Shown here: positions 19,197 through 28,087 of the stretch, in pieces | How positions within the stretch are numbered: position 1 is the first letter of the stretch | Layout of the letters: each line of letters opens with the position of its first letter | Source: Pseudomonadota bacterium | GTDB lineage: Bacteria; Pseudomonadota; Alphaproteobacteria; Rhizobiales; Rhizobiaceae | Length of the DNA stretch: 64,000 nucleotides | Reading direction: 5' to 3' | Assembly (NCBI GenBank): GCA_023457435.1 | Contig: JAEWLS010000010.1 | Location: 98,211 to 162,210, forward strand | Position numbers and translations under genes: made by a program | Notes under the pieces: model-generated | Seen by the model: only the letters and a program-made list of their open reading frames with translations | Told to the model about the DNA's origin: nothing | The model's database searches: none

Positions 19197-19826
19197 GTGC
19201 CCGCACCGCTCAAGGCATTCGCCATCAACTGCTCGCTCAAAGCTTCGGGGGACGACGAGCCGAGTTCGACTGACGAGATGATCGCGGACCTGTTTGCCGC
19301 GCTTGCCGAGCATGGCGTCCAGGGCGAGAGCGTGCGGGCGCTCGATTACGACATCAAGCCTGGCGTTCTCTCCGACATGGGCGAAGGCGACGGCTGGCCG
19401 GCGCTGCGCGAGAAGATCGTTGCGGCGGACATCTTCGTGCTCGGCACGCCGATCTGGATGGGTCAGCCGTCGTCGGTGGCGAAGCGCGTGCTGGAGCGGA
19501 TGGACGCTTTTCTAAACGAAACCGACGACAACGGGCGCATGCCGGCGGCCGGCAAGGTCGCGCTCGTCGCCGTCGTCGGCAACGAGGACGGCGCCCACCA
19601 CTGCCATGCCTCATGCTTCCAGTCGCTGAACGACGTCGGCTTCACCATTCCGGCAAATGGCGGATGTTACTGGGTCGGGGAAGCGATGGGCAGCACGAAC
19701 TACGTCGACCTGTCCGACGTTCCGGACAAGGTTCAGGAAATGCTCGACATGGCCGCGTCAAATGCCGCGCACCTGGCGCGGCTTCTCAAGCAGTCTGAAT
19801 ATCCCGGCGTTCCGCAGGACGAGTGA
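19197..19826 (+). CDS. Flavodoxin-family NAD(P)H-dependent FMN reductase
   Basis: A 209-residue flavodoxin-fold protein. The phosphate-binding loop for FMN is near the N-terminus (INCSLKASGDDEPSSTDEM), the middle carries IFVLGTPIWMGQPSSVAKRV, typical of WrbA/NADPH-dependent FMN reductases, and the isoalloxazine-side loop follows at VVGNEDGAHHC. It likely reduces quinones, azo dyes or flavins. The start is taken as GTG 19197 because AGGGAGG ends seven bases before it; the open frame upstream to 19125 has no ribosome site. Confidence 0.85.
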   Translation: MPAPLKAFAINCSLKASGDDEPSSTDEMIADLFAALAEHGVQGESVRALDYDIKPGVLSDMGEGDGWPALREKIVAADIFVLGTPIWMGQPSSVAKRVLERMDAFLNETDDNGRMPAAGKVALVAVVGNEDGAHHCHASCFQSLNDVGFTIPANGGCYWVGEAMGSTNYVDLSDVPDKVQEMLDMAASNAAHLARLLKQSEYPGVPQDE

Positions 19827-19844
19827 CAGCGCCGGTTCGCGCCG

Positions 19845-20081
19845 TCAGCAGGCACCCAATCCGGCGTGAACGAGGTTCAACGGCTGGCGCTTGCCCTTGG
19901 CATAGGCAGCCATGATCCTCTTGGCGACTGCCTCGCGTGCCGAATGGGGTCCTTGTGCAATGCCGAGCTCGCCGCAAACGGCATCAATGGCGTCGCGCAT
20001 CGTCGCCATGTCCTGCGCGCTATACGCGCTACGCATGTAGTGTATTTCGCCGGCGCCCGCGCCGGTTTTCTGAACCGTCAT
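19845..20081 (-). CDS. Small conserved hypothetical protein
   Basis: A 78-residue protein of unknown function. The middle is helical and amphipathic (SAQDMATMRDAIDAVCGELG, then SAREAVAKRIMAAYAKGKR), followed by a short tail ending in Cys. The start at 20081 is well supported by GGGAGG eight bases upstream. It converges on the FMN reductase gene with an 18-base gap and diverges from the FAD oxidase gene, so it is transcribed alone. No domain was recognised. Confidence 0.65.
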   Translation of the reverse strand: MTVQKTGAGAGEIHYMRSAYSAQDMATMRDAIDAVCGELGIAQGPHSAREAVAKRIMAAYAKGKRQPLNLVHAGLGAC

Positions 20082-20328
20082 CGTCGTGGCCTCCCAACCT
20101 GGTCATACCGGTCGGCTTTATCGTTGGCTCCGCCCGAGCGTCCGCACGCATGGGTGAGCTACCGCAACGTTAATCCCAAAGTCGGAGATCCGCCAGCGGC
20201 ACCACGTAACGATTGTTGTGCCGCTTTAACATTTGCTTTCCAGATCGCTAACGCCCCCGCGCCTGCGGCGCGCTTGGCGAATCTTCGAATACCTGCAAGA
20301 CATGCCGCGATCAGAGGCGGCGGTGCAT

Positions 20329-21936
20329 ATGCGGCTATCCCGACGAATGCTTCTCGGCGCAGCAGTTGCTGCCGGCGCCGTTGCATGGGGCGGCGTTTCG
20401 ATCGCCCGGCTCGCGCGCGGCCCTTCCGGCCAGAAGAATCTCGGACGCATCGCCGATGCGGACGGCATCGCGCTGCCGCAACCCGTGTCGGCGAGCCAGC
20501 CGCCGTTCGATCCGAGCCTACCCTGGAAGGCCAAGGGCGGGACCATGAACGACGCCTCAGGCCTGTCGGAGACTCCGGTCTACGGCGTCGTCGAAGTGAC
20601 CGAGCGCGGTCATGTCGAGGCCGCGCTCGCTTTTGCGCGCCAGAACAAACTCAAGGTCTCGATGGCTGCGGTGCGCCATTCGATGGGCGGCCATGCTTTC
20701 GACGACAACGCCCTCGTTCTCGACATGACCGGGTTCAACAAGGTCACCCTGGACGAGACGGCCCGGACCGTAACGGTCGAGCCGGGCGCGACATGGCACC
20801 AGATCCAGAACCTCATCCATCCGCGCTTTGCAGTGAAGGCGATGCAGTCTACCGACATCTTCTCGGTCGGCGGGTCGCTTTCGGTGAATGCGCACGGGAT
20901 GGATCACCAGGCCGGCGCCATTGCGGGTTCGGTCCGGTCGCTCGAAGTCATGCTGGCCGACGGGTCGATCGCACGCTGTTCGCATGATGAGAACGCCGAT
21001 CTCTTCCGCCATGTGGTCGGCGGCTACGGTCTCTTCGGCGTGGTGGTCTCTGCCACCCTCGAAATAGTCGAGAACGCCATCTACAAGACCTCGCGCGAGG
21101 TCATTCCCGAAGCCGACTTTCCAAGATACTTCGAGGAGAGGATCGCCGGCGACACCGGACTCGGCCTGTTCTACGGGCACCTCTCGACGGCGCCGGACAC
21201 GCTGCTCGACGAGATGGTGGTGTACCGATACGACACTGTCGCGGTGCCTGGAGCGGACATACCGGCGCTCGGCGAGCCTGGCATGGTGGGCGTGAAGCGG
21301 CTGCTTCTCAACCTCTCGAAATACGGCGAATGGTTCCGCGACCTGAAATGGTTCGTCGAGAAGACGCTCGAGCCGGAGTTCGAGAGCTGCACCGTGCCGC
21401 GGACCGCGGCTATGGCCGAGGGCGAGGCATGTCTCGTCTCGCGCAACGACCCGATGCACGACTCGGTCCCATACCTCTTCAACGACATGGCGGGCGACAC
21501 CGACATCCTGCACGAGTATTTCTTCCCGCGGGGAGCGTACGGGGCCTTCATCGCGGGTGCGCGCGAAGTGCTGCTGCGCCATCGGACGCGGCTGCTGAAC
21601 GCTTCCGTCCGCGTCGTCGATGCCGACGACATCGCGCTGCCCTATGCGACGGAGCCGGCCTTCTCGCTGGTGCTCTACATCAATCAGTCCACCGACGAGG
21701 CCGGCAACGCCGAGATGCGTGCGCTGACGCGAGACCTGGTCGACCTGACGCTTCAGCATCGCGGGCGATTCTTCCTGCCGTATCAGCTGCACTACACCGG
21801 CGCACAGCTGATGCAGTCCTACCCCGAGCTTCCCGCCTTCATCGCCGAAAAGCGCCGGCGCGATCCGGACGAGCTGTTCACCTCGACGTTCTGGCGTGCG
21901 GTTTCCGCGCTCGGAGCCAAAGCGGGGCAGGCTTAA
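20329..21936 (+). CDS. Exported FAD-binding oxidoreductase (VAO/PCMH family)
   Basis: A 535-residue flavoenzyme. The N-terminus MRLSRRMLLGAAVAAGAVAW has a twin-arginine-like signal followed by a hydrophobic segment, so it is probably exported folded by Tat or anchored. The PCMH FAD-binding domain covers about residues 70-250, with VRHSMGGHAF, VTVEPGATWHQI and DIFSVGGSLSVNAHG. The C-terminal half is the substrate cap. Family members oxidise alcohols, sugar lactones or aromatics; the substrate here is unknown. The ATG at 20329 is preferred over one at 20302 because GAGGCGG precedes it. Confidence 0.85.
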   Translation: MRLSRRMLLGAAVAAGAVAWGGVSIARLARGPSGQKNLGRIADADGIALPQPVSASQPPFDPSLPWKAKGGTMNDASGLSETPVYGVVEVTERGHVEAALAFARQNKLKVSMAAVRHSMGGHAFDDNALVLDMTGFNKVTLDETARTVTVEPGATWHQIQNLIHPRFAVKAMQSTDIFSVGGSLSVNAHGMDHQAGAIAGSVRSLEVMLADGSIARCSHDENADLFRHVVGGYGLFGVVVSATLEIVENAIYKTSREVIPEADFPRYFEERIAGDTGLGLFYGHLSTAPDTLLDEMVVYRYDTVAVPGADIPALGEPGMVGVKRLLLNLSKYGEWFRDLKWFVEKTLEPEFESCTVPRTAAMAEGEACLVSRNDPMHDSVPYLFNDMAGDTDILHEYFFPRGAYGAFIAGAREVLLRHRTRLLNASVRVVDADDIALPYATEPAFSLVLYINQSTDEAGNAEMRALTRDLVDLTLQHRGRFFLPYQLHYTGAQLMQSYPELPAFIAEKRRRDPDELFTSTFWRAVSALGAKAGQA

Positions 21937-22009
21937 AGCAGCGCCGCAGCCGGCTTCATAATCGGAGCCCTGCGTGCTAGCGCGGGCACGTCCCTTCGCG
22001 TGAGCCTTG

Positions 22010-22852
22010 ATGAGCGCTTCCGTCTTCCTCGCCGTGCTTGCTGCTGCTGCCATGCACGCGACGTGGAACGCCATGATCAAGGTGCGGCTCGACCCGTTCA
22101 TCTCGATACAGCTGATGAGCGTCGGCATGGGCGTCGCATCCGTGCCGCTGATCCCGTTCGTCGGATTGCCCGAATGGCCCTCGGCCGGATGGGCCGTGCT
22201 GTCGGCGGTGGTGCTGCATACCGGCTACAAATTCTACCTGACCAAAGCCTACGAAGCCGGCGACCTGGCGCAGGCCTATCCGCTGGCGCGCGGAACCGCG
22301 CCGCTGATCGTGATGGGCGCGGGTATCGCGCTACTCGGCGAGAAGCCGACCACGCTGGTGCTGACCGGAATACTCCTTCTCTCCGCCGGCACGTTCCTGA
22401 TGTCGCTTCGCGGCTCGGTAGGCTCCTTCGCGGGGCGGGCGGTCGGCTTTGCGCTCGTCACCTCCGTCTTCATCGCGGGCTACACGCTGATAGACGGCGT
22501 CGGCGGCCGATCAGCGCCGAACCCGCTCAACTATGCGGTCTGGCTGTACATCATCGACGCGATCTGGTCGCTGCTATTCACCGTCGCCGTCCGCGGCCGG
22601 GGCTCGCTGCGGCTTATGCTGCCGGAGTGGAAGATCGGCATCGTCGCAGGCATGCTGAGCGCCACGGCCTACGCCATAGCCATATGGGCAGCGACGAAGG
22701 CGCCCGTCGCAATGGTCGCAGCGTTGCGCGAGACCTCGATCCTGTTCGCGATGATCCTGTCCGTGTGGATGGTCGGCGAGAAGGTGACACGGTGGCGCGT
22801 CGCGGCTGCGCTGTGCATCGTGAGCGGCGTCGTCGCGCTGAGACTGGGCTGA
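22010..22852 (+). CDS. EamA/DMT-family transporter
   Basis: A 280-residue inner-membrane protein with ten predicted helices in two EamA repeats (first about residues 3-135, second about 145-278). Typical features are KAYEAGDLAQAYPLARGTAPL at the end of repeat 1 and the matching ATKAPVAMVAALRETSILFA in repeat 2. DMT exporters move amino acids, nucleobases or drugs. A TTG directly precedes the ATG; the ATG at 22010 is chosen. It is 48 bases ahead of the cyclo-ligase gene, in the same direction. Confidence 0.88.
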   Translation: MSASVFLAVLAAAAMHATWNAMIKVRLDPFISIQLMSVGMGVASVPLIPFVGLPEWPSAGWAVLSAVVLHTGYKFYLTKAYEAGDLAQAYPLARGTAPLIVMGAGIALLGEKPTTLVLTGILLLSAGTFLMSLRGSVGSFAGRAVGFALVTSVFIAGYTLIDGVGGRSAPNPLNYAVWLYIIDAIWSLLFTVAVRGRGSLRLMLPEWKIGIVAGMLSATAYAIAIWAATKAPVAMVAALRETSILFAMILSVWMVGEKVTRWRVAAALCIVSGVVALRLG

Positions 22853-22900
22853 GGTCGCAAACAGGCTGCCAAAGCGGGCTCGCCGGCGTAAGCTTTCACA

Positions 22901-23482
22901 ATGGAAAACACATCGCCGGACCGCGCCGGCATCATGCGCTGGCGCAAGGACGAACGGGCGCGGCTGATCGAGGCGCGGCTCGCGGTGCCGGCCGCGCGCC
23001 GGGCCGAGATGGCCGCGGCAATCGGCGCCGGCCTCGACGCCCTCATCGGTGACCCAGCGGGCCGGCTGCTCAGCTTCTACTGGCCGTTTCGCGGTGAGCC
23101 CGACCTGCGCGGCTGGGCCGCCTCGTTTGTCGCGCGCGGCGGCCGTACGGCACTGCCGGTGGTTGTCGAGAAGGCGGCGCCGCTCGTTTTTCGCGAATGG
23201 AAGCAGGGCGAGCCCCTTGAGAAGGGCGTGTGGAACATCCCCATACCCGCCTCGGGTCCGGCGGTGGTGCCGGATATTGCAATCGCCCCCCTCGTCGGCT
23301 TCGACCGCGAGCGTTATCGCCTGGGTTATGGCGGCGGCTTCTTCGATCGCACTCTGGCCAGCCTGCGGACGAAGCCCATGGTGATCGGGATCGGCTACGC
23401 GGCAAGCGAGCTGTCCACCATCCACCCGCTACCGCACGACGTCGCAATGGACGCGATCGTCACCGAAAGCGAGCGCTTCTAG
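22901..23482 (+). CDS. 5-formyltetrahydrofolate cyclo-ligase family protein
   Basis: A 193-residue enzyme that converts 5-formyl-THF to 5,10-methenyl-THF using ATP, keeping the folate pool usable. The family motif LGYGGGFFDRTLA (about residues 142-154) with its phosphate-binding glycines is present, as is the preceding PLVGFDRERYR. The N-terminal basic helix MRWRKDERARLIEARLAV is the substrate-side helix. Many Rhizobiales carry more than one homologue, so this may not be the only copy. Its stop shares CTAG with the converging gene. Confidence 0.88.
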   Translation: MENTSPDRAGIMRWRKDERARLIEARLAVPAARRAEMAAAIGAGLDALIGDPAGRLLSFYWPFRGEPDLRGWAASFVARGGRTALPVVVEKAAPLVFREWKQGEPLEKGVWNIPIPASGPAVVPDIAIAPLVGFDRERYRLGYGGGFFDRTLASLRTKPMVIGIGYAASELSTIHPLPHDVAMDAIVTESERF

Positions 23483-24594
23483 TAGTCGTAGACGTGTTCG
23501 AGTTCGGCTCCGCCCGCGACAAGCGCCGGAACGATCTCGTGCAGGCGCGAGACCTCCGCGACGAAGCCGATGCGGCGTGTTTGCGGCTTGGCGGGGAGCG
23601 CATAGTCGAACACGGTCTGGACGCCGTCCGGCAGGTTGGTCTCGTCCTCGTAGAGGGCGGTGACGAAGATCAGGCGGTTGCCACCGATCTCGACGAAGCG
23701 CAGGCCCCTGTCGGTCAGGCGCGGGATCATCTCGGTAAACACCTGATAGCGCCTGGTCACGAACACGGTGCCGTCCGCTCCGAGGTCACGCTCGACCTTT
23801 GTGTCTGCTTCGCCGGCGACCGCATCCGCGACAGGACCTGTCGCCCAGACATGGACGTCGAGCAGCGCGGGATCCGATGTCGCGGCAAGCCCCTGCCTGA
23901 TCAGCGCCGCGTAGCCCTCTTTGACCGTGTAGGCGAGGCCGAACCCGCCCTTGCGCTCCAGCGACCGTGCTCCGGCGAGACCCGGGGCGTTGTCGGTCGC
24001 GAACAGGGCGGCGCGCTTTTCGGCATAGGGGTACATGTACCAGGGCACCTGGTCGAGGAAGGCGGCGTAGTCGGCAGCGACCGAAGCCTGGTAATGGTCC
24101 TGCCGAGTCTGCTCCCAGCCCGCCAGCGCCTCGCTGAGACGCCCGACCGTGTTCTCGTAGATCGACTGAACGCCATTCTCGATCGACTGGCTCGTGCCGA
24201 TGACCGTCAGCATCAGGTGGTTCTCTAAGCTGAACGGGTAGGTCGACGACGCCCGGATCATCTGCGCGTAGTCCTGCCAGAACCGTCCAGTGTAGGCCCA
24301 GTACGGGAAGCCCGATGGAAAGGCGTCGGCGACGTAGTCGGCATAGTCCCGCGACGCGTAGACGATCGCCCATTCGGGATAGGTCAGGAACGTGGATTCC
24401 TCAGCGCGCCTGTACTGAGGAATCTCGCGCGCCAGCTGTTCCGATATCGCTGCCGAGGGGACGGGCGCCGGGCCCCGCAGCTCGACGCTCTCCGTCGTCA
24501 GAAAGCCATACGCCAGCCCCGCAACCGGTACGAGCACGATCGCGACGACGATCCAGAGGACCGTCTTCAGGAGAAACTTGACCAGGCGCCACAT
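23479..24594 (-). CDS. Membrane-anchored conserved hypothetical protein
   Basis: A 371-residue protein with one N-terminal membrane helix (FLLKTVLWIVVAIVLVPVAG) and a large soluble, probably periplasmic, domain rich in Tyr and Trp. Recognisable local features are FLTYPEWAIVYASRDYADY, FPYWAYTGRFWQDY and QVPWYMYPYAEKR; no catalytic motif was identified. It is nine bases downstream of the small membrane protein gene that precedes it on this strand, so the two probably form an operon. Its 3' end shares CTAG with the cyclo-ligase gene. I do not recognise the family. Confidence 0.75.
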   Translation of the reverse strand: MWRLVKFLLKTVLWIVVAIVLVPVAGLAYGFLTTESVELRGPAPVPSAAISEQLAREIPQYRRAEESTFLTYPEWAIVYASRDYADYVADAFPSGFPYWAYTGRFWQDYAQMIRASSTYPFSLENHLMLTVIGTSQSIENGVQSIYENTVGRLSEALAGWEQTRQDHYQASVAADYAAFLDQVPWYMYPYAEKRAALFATDNAPGLAGARSLERKGGFGLAYTVKEGYAALIRQGLAATSDPALLDVHVWATGPVADAVAGEADTKVERDLGADGTVFVTRRYQVFTEMIPRLTDRGLRFVEIGGNRLIFVTALYEDETNLPDGVQTVFDYALPAKPQTRRIGFVAEVSRLHEIVPALVAGGAELEHVYDY

Positions 24595-24603
24595 GCAGCG
24601 GGA

Positions 24604-25038
24604 TCAGGCGAGAACCGGGCGGCTTCGCACGCGGTTCGCCAGCCAGAAACCGATGAGCACCGCACCGCCGCCGATGACCAGATGCGGAAGGTTGGCAAAG
24701 AAGCGCGTCGGCAGCTCGACGTCGTCGAAGGAACGGAAGCCGTCGATGAAGATGCCGCCGTCGAGGCAGCCGGAGCCGGTCACCAGACCGAGCACGCCAT
24801 CGAAGAAGTACACCGCGCCGAAGAGCCGGAAATAGAACACCGAGGCGTAGTGCGACCAGTAGGCTGCAATCCCGGCCCATACGCCCGAGAACGCATGCAG
24901 CAAATCGTCGTACCATTGCAGCGAGAACAGGCCGAACAGATAGCCGTTGGCGTCGTTGAACGCCGGCACGTAGCCGATCGCAACGACGGCGAAAAAGCCC
25001 AGGGCGTAAACTACCGCCAGTTTCTGGATTAGTGACAT
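24604..25038 (-). CDS. Small four-helix membrane protein
   Basis: A 144-residue protein with about four hydrophobic helices (LAVVYALGFFAVVAIGYVP, then a Trp/Tyr-rich pair, then LVIGGGAVLIGFWLANRV). The motif QWYDDLLHAFSGVWAGIAAYWS places an Asp pair and a His at a membrane edge, which might bind metal or haem, but this is speculation. The start is uncertain: ATG 25038 is used, and ATG 25053 or 25056 would add five or six residues; none has a strong ribosome site. It is co-oriented with the following 371-residue gene, with a gap of nine bases. Confidence 0.75.
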   Translation of the reverse strand: MSLIQKLAVVYALGFFAVVAIGYVPAFNDANGYLFGLFSLQWYDDLLHAFSGVWAGIAAYWSHYASVFYFRLFGAVYFFDGVLGLVTGSGCLDGGIFIDGFRSFDDVELPTRFFANLPHLVIGGGAVLIGFWLANRVRSRPVLA

Positions 25039-25185
25039 GAACAGACCCCGCATCATGTTTCGCTGCGGAACATAGCCCAACAAGTGTAGCCGCGCACCGG
25101 GGCGGGAGCTTTCGCCAACACCCTCTTGCGCCGGAGCACGCCTGCTGCACACTGGTCCGTGCGCAACCGGGGGAGCCGCGCTTTC

Positions 25186-26127
25186 ATGAAGGTCGGTGTC
25201 GTGCTCAATCCGGCAGCGGGCGGCGGGCGAATGCGTCTTGAGTGGCCGTTCTTCGCCGCCGCTCTCGAGAATCGATTCGGCGGCATCGAGGTACTGCAGA
25301 CCGGCGGGCCGGGCGAGGCGCCGGCGCTCGCATGCGAGCTTGCCAGGCGTGGCATGGACGTTGTGGTCGCCGCCGGCGGCGACGGCACAGTGAGCGAGGT
25401 GGCCGACGGCCTGCTGCGGCTGCCCGAACCGCGGCCGGCGCTCGCGGTCGCGCCGGTCGGAACCGGGTCCGATTTCGCAAAAGCGATGGGCATTCCACGC
25501 CGTGCGGATGCGTTTGCCGCCGCCGTCGCCGAGCGTCCGTTGCGCCGCATCGACGCCGGCCGGATTACCTACACCGGCGCCGACCGCGAAGCTGCGACGC
25601 GCCATTTCGTGTCGATCGCCAGCCTCGGCGTATCCGGGGAAATCGTGCGCGTCATCAACGACGCATCGGCCAAGAAGCGCGGGCGGATGTCCGGCAAGGC
25701 GCTGTTCTTCCTCTACACGCTGCGCGAACTCATGCGCTATCGCTTCCAGCGCGTGCGGGTGCAGGTCGACGACCAGCCGCCGATCGAGACCGACATCGCG
25801 CTTGTCGCCATCGCCAACAACCGTTCGTTCGGCGGCGGCATGCTGATCGCGCCCATGGCGAAAATGGACGACGGCATGTTCGAGGTGGTGATCGTGACGG
25901 GCACGTCGCGGTGGCGCCTGATGCGCGATCTCCGGCTTGTCTACAGCGGGGCGCATGTCGGACTCGATACGTGCATCATGCTGCGGGGCAGGACGGTGGC
26001 GGTTACGCCGGCAGGCGACCCTGCAGTCAACGCAGCAGCGCTCGATGTCGATGGCGAATGGGCCGGGCGAATTCCTGCGACCTACGAGATCCTGCCTCTC
26101 GCTCTAGACGTCGCGGGCGCGACCTAG
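25186..26127 (+). CDS. Diacylglycerol/lipid kinase family protein (DagK/YegS type)
   Basis: A 313-residue lipid kinase-like protein. The nucleotide-binding signature GGDGTVSEV is at residues 64-72 and PVGTGSDFAKA at 90-100, with the N-terminal VVLNPAAGGGR. The family phosphorylates diacylglycerol, phosphatidylglycerol or sphingoid lipids at the inner face of the membrane; the lipid cannot be assigned from sequence. ATG 25186 has GGGGGAG about 11 bases upstream and starts exactly at the conserved first strand. Its stop shares CTAG with the converging gene. Confidence 0.9.
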   Translation: MKVGVVLNPAAGGGRMRLEWPFFAAALENRFGGIEVLQTGGPGEAPALACELARRGMDVVVAAGGDGTVSEVADGLLRLPEPRPALAVAPVGTGSDFAKAMGIPRRADAFAAAVAERPLRRIDAGRITYTGADREAATRHFVSIASLGVSGEIVRVINDASAKKRGRMSGKALFFLYTLRELMRYRFQRVRVQVDDQPPIETDIALVAIANNRSFGGGMLIAPMAKMDDGMFEVVIVTGTSRWRLMRDLRLVYSGAHVGLDTCIMLRGRTVAVTPAGDPAVNAAALDVDGEWAGRIPATYEILPLALDVAGAT

Positions 26128-26639
26128 CCGATTTCAAACGTATAGGAGCAACCGGCGAGCACCTTGCCAGGGTGGGTGTCGACCGTTGAAACGTTGATCG
26201 CGATCCGGCCGCGCGCGGTCAGCCCGCCGTCCTTTTCCTCGGTTTCCGAGACGACCTTCTCGGCGAGGAACTTCTCACCGGAGGCATGGAAGACGGAAAG
26301 GCCGAGTTCCGCTGCCAGGGCCGCCGCGTCGATCCCGTCGATAACTAGCATCGGGCCGCTCGGTGTGAACGCAACGTTCGATGACCTATGCCCGAACGCG
26401 CTTAGCGGCTGCGAGAGGGCGAACTCACGCAGAAACATGTTGTCGGTCGGCACTTCCGACCATCCGAGCTGCTCCACGGCGCCGGGCTCGGTCGAAAGCC
26501 AGAAGCCGAAGGCGTTGTAGTCGGGGATCGTCGAGCGCCCCTCGCCCAGCGCGGGCAGGTCGAGTGTCGCCGGGTCGAAATCCTGCGCCGCGGCTGGCAA
26601 GGCCCCGGCAAGAAGGATCAGCCCCGCCGCGCAGCGCAT
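26124..26639 (-). CDS. Secreted protein of unknown function, downstream of argG
   Basis: A 171-residue exported protein: the signal peptide MRCAAGLILLAGALPAAA ends before QDFDPATLDLPALGEG. The mature part has one Cys near its C-terminus and no motif I recognise. It starts five bases after the argG stop on the same strand, so it is probably expressed from the argG transcript, although no ribosome site is obvious and translation may depend on coupling. A link with arginine synthesis is not implied. Confidence 0.7.
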   Translation of the reverse strand: MRCAAGLILLAGALPAAAQDFDPATLDLPALGEGRSTIPDYNAFGFWLSTEPGAVEQLGWSEVPTDNMFLREFALSQPLSAFGHRSSNVAFTPSGPMLVIDGIDAAALAAELGLSVFHASGEKFLAEKVVSETEEKDGGLTARGRIAINVSTVDTHPGKVLAGCSYTFEIG

Positions 26640-26644
26640 GGCAT

Positions 26645-27871
26645 TCAGCCGTTGCGCTTGCGCGCGGCGAGGGTGCGCAGGCGCAGGCCGTTGAGGCGGA
26701 TGAAGCCCTCGGCGTCCTTCTGGTCGTAGGCGCCGCGATCGTCCTCGAACGTGACGAGGTCGTTGCGATAGAGCGATTTCGGCGAGCGCCGTCCGGCGAC
26801 GATGACGTTGCCCTTGTAAAGGTTCAGGCGGACTTCGCCCTCGACGTCCTCCTGGCTCTTGTCGATCAGCGCCTGCAGCATCTCGCGCTCGGGCGAGAAC
26901 CAGAAGCCGTTGTAGATCAGCTCCGCGTAGCGCGGCATGATGTCGTCCTTCAAATGGGCGGCGCCGCGGTCCAGCGTGATCGACTCGATCGCGCGATGCG
27001 CCATCAGCAGGATCGTGCCGCCGGGCGTCTCGTACACGCCGCGCGACTTCATGCCGACGAAGCGGTTCTCGACCAAGTCGAGGCGGCCGATGCCATTGTC
27101 GCGGCCAAGGTCGTTGAGCGCTGCCAGCATCGCTGCTGGGGAAAGCCGCTTGCCATTCAGCGAGACAGGATCGCCCTTTTCGAAGCCGACGGTGATCTCG
27201 GCGACCTTGTCGGGCGCTTCCATGGGAGAAATGGTGCGCTGGTAGACATATTCCGGCGCCTCTTCCCAAGGGTCCTCGAGCACCTTGCCTTCAGAAGAGG
27301 AGTGCAGGAGGTTGGCGTCGACCGAGAAAGGCGCCTCGTTGCGCTTGTCCTTGGCTATCGGGATCTGGTGCTTCTCGGCGAAGTCGATCAGGTCGGTGCG
27401 CGACTTGAAGGCCCAGTCGCGCCACGGCGCGATGACCTTGATGTCGGGGTTCAGCGCATAGGCGGACAGCTCGAAGCGGACCTGGTCGTTTCCCTTGCCG
27501 GTCGCGCCATGCGCTATGGCGTCGGCGCCGGTTTCGGCCGCGATGTCGACGAGATGCTTCGAGATCAGCGGCCGCGCGATCGACGTCCCCAGCAGATAGA
27601 GGCCTTCGTACTCGGCGTTGGCGCGGAACATGGGGAAGACGAAATCGCGCACGAACTCCTCGCGCACGTCTTCGATACGGATGTCACGTATGCCGAGCAT
27701 TTCGGCCTTGCGGCGTGCCGGCTCCAGGTCGCCATCGCCCTGGCCGAGATCGGCGGTGAACGTAACAACCTCGGCGCCGAACTCGGTCTGCAGCCATTTG
27801 AGGATGATCGAGGTATCCAGTCCGCCCGAATAGGCGAGCACGACCTTCTTCACCCCTTTCCACTTCGACAT
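26645..27871 (-). CDS. argG: Argininosuccinate synthase
   Basis: A 408-residue cytoplasmic enzyme that joins citrulline and aspartate using ATP, the penultimate step of arginine synthesis. The pyrophosphatase-type nucleotide loop AYSGGLDTSI is at residues 13-22; IAHGATGKGNDQVRFE and the YVYQRTISPMEAPDKV region are family hallmarks. Length is standard. AAAGGGG precedes the ATG by six bases. argH is not in this window, as is common in Rhizobiales. No leader peptide or riboswitch was recognised upstream. Confidence 0.97.
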   Translation of the reverse strand: MSKWKGVKKVVLAYSGGLDTSIILKWLQTEFGAEVVTFTADLGQGDGDLEPARRKAEMLGIRDIRIEDVREEFVRDFVFPMFRANAEYEGLYLLGTSIARPLISKHLVDIAAETGADAIAHGATGKGNDQVRFELSAYALNPDIKVIAPWRDWAFKSRTDLIDFAEKHQIPIAKDKRNEAPFSVDANLLHSSSEGKVLEDPWEEAPEYVYQRTISPMEAPDKVAEITVGFEKGDPVSLNGKRLSPAAMLAALNDLGRDNGIGRLDLVENRFVGMKSRGVYETPGGTILLMAHRAIESITLDRGAAHLKDDIMPRYAELIYNGFWFSPEREMLQALIDKSQEDVEGEVRLNLYKGNVIVAGRRSPKSLYRNDLVTFEDDRGAYDQKDAEGFIRLNGLRLRTLAARKRNG

Positions 27872-28087
27872 GTCGAACCCCTTTGCAACGGCCCCGAGGC
27901 CGGAAATCGCGGCACTTCTATCAGGAAAGACCGCTCCGGCAAGGGACTGAGCCGTCGCTTGGGTCTCCTGAGAATGTCGGCGCCCATGCGATGCGAAGCA
28001 CCATTAATGATTCCCAAGGTTTGCGATGGACATATGCCGCCGCGGCCTGACAAAAGATGCGTGGGGTTGGCATTCGCAGCGGTGAAG

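Noticed and set aside
20557..22128. Open frame of 523 codons on the minus strand opposite the FAD oxidase
   Set aside because: Composition is His/Arg/Asp-rich shadow sequence with no ribosome site or motif, whereas the plus strand has clear FAD-domain motifs.
24604..25956. 450-codon minus-strand frame extending past the small membrane protein into the lipid-kinase gene
   Set aside because: The extension is antisense to the lipid kinase with shadow-like composition. The real protein begins near 25038 at the first membrane helix.
26381..28087. Long plus-strand open frame running opposite argG into the secreted-protein gene
   Set aside because: It is the antisense shadow of argG in a GC-rich genome, full of Arg/Ala/Asp without domains. 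Only the part from 28088, which has a signal peptide, is real.
27872..28087. Riboswitch or leader peptide for argG
   Set aside because: The 216-base divergent gap shows no arginine-rich leader frame and no riboswitch core that I recognise.
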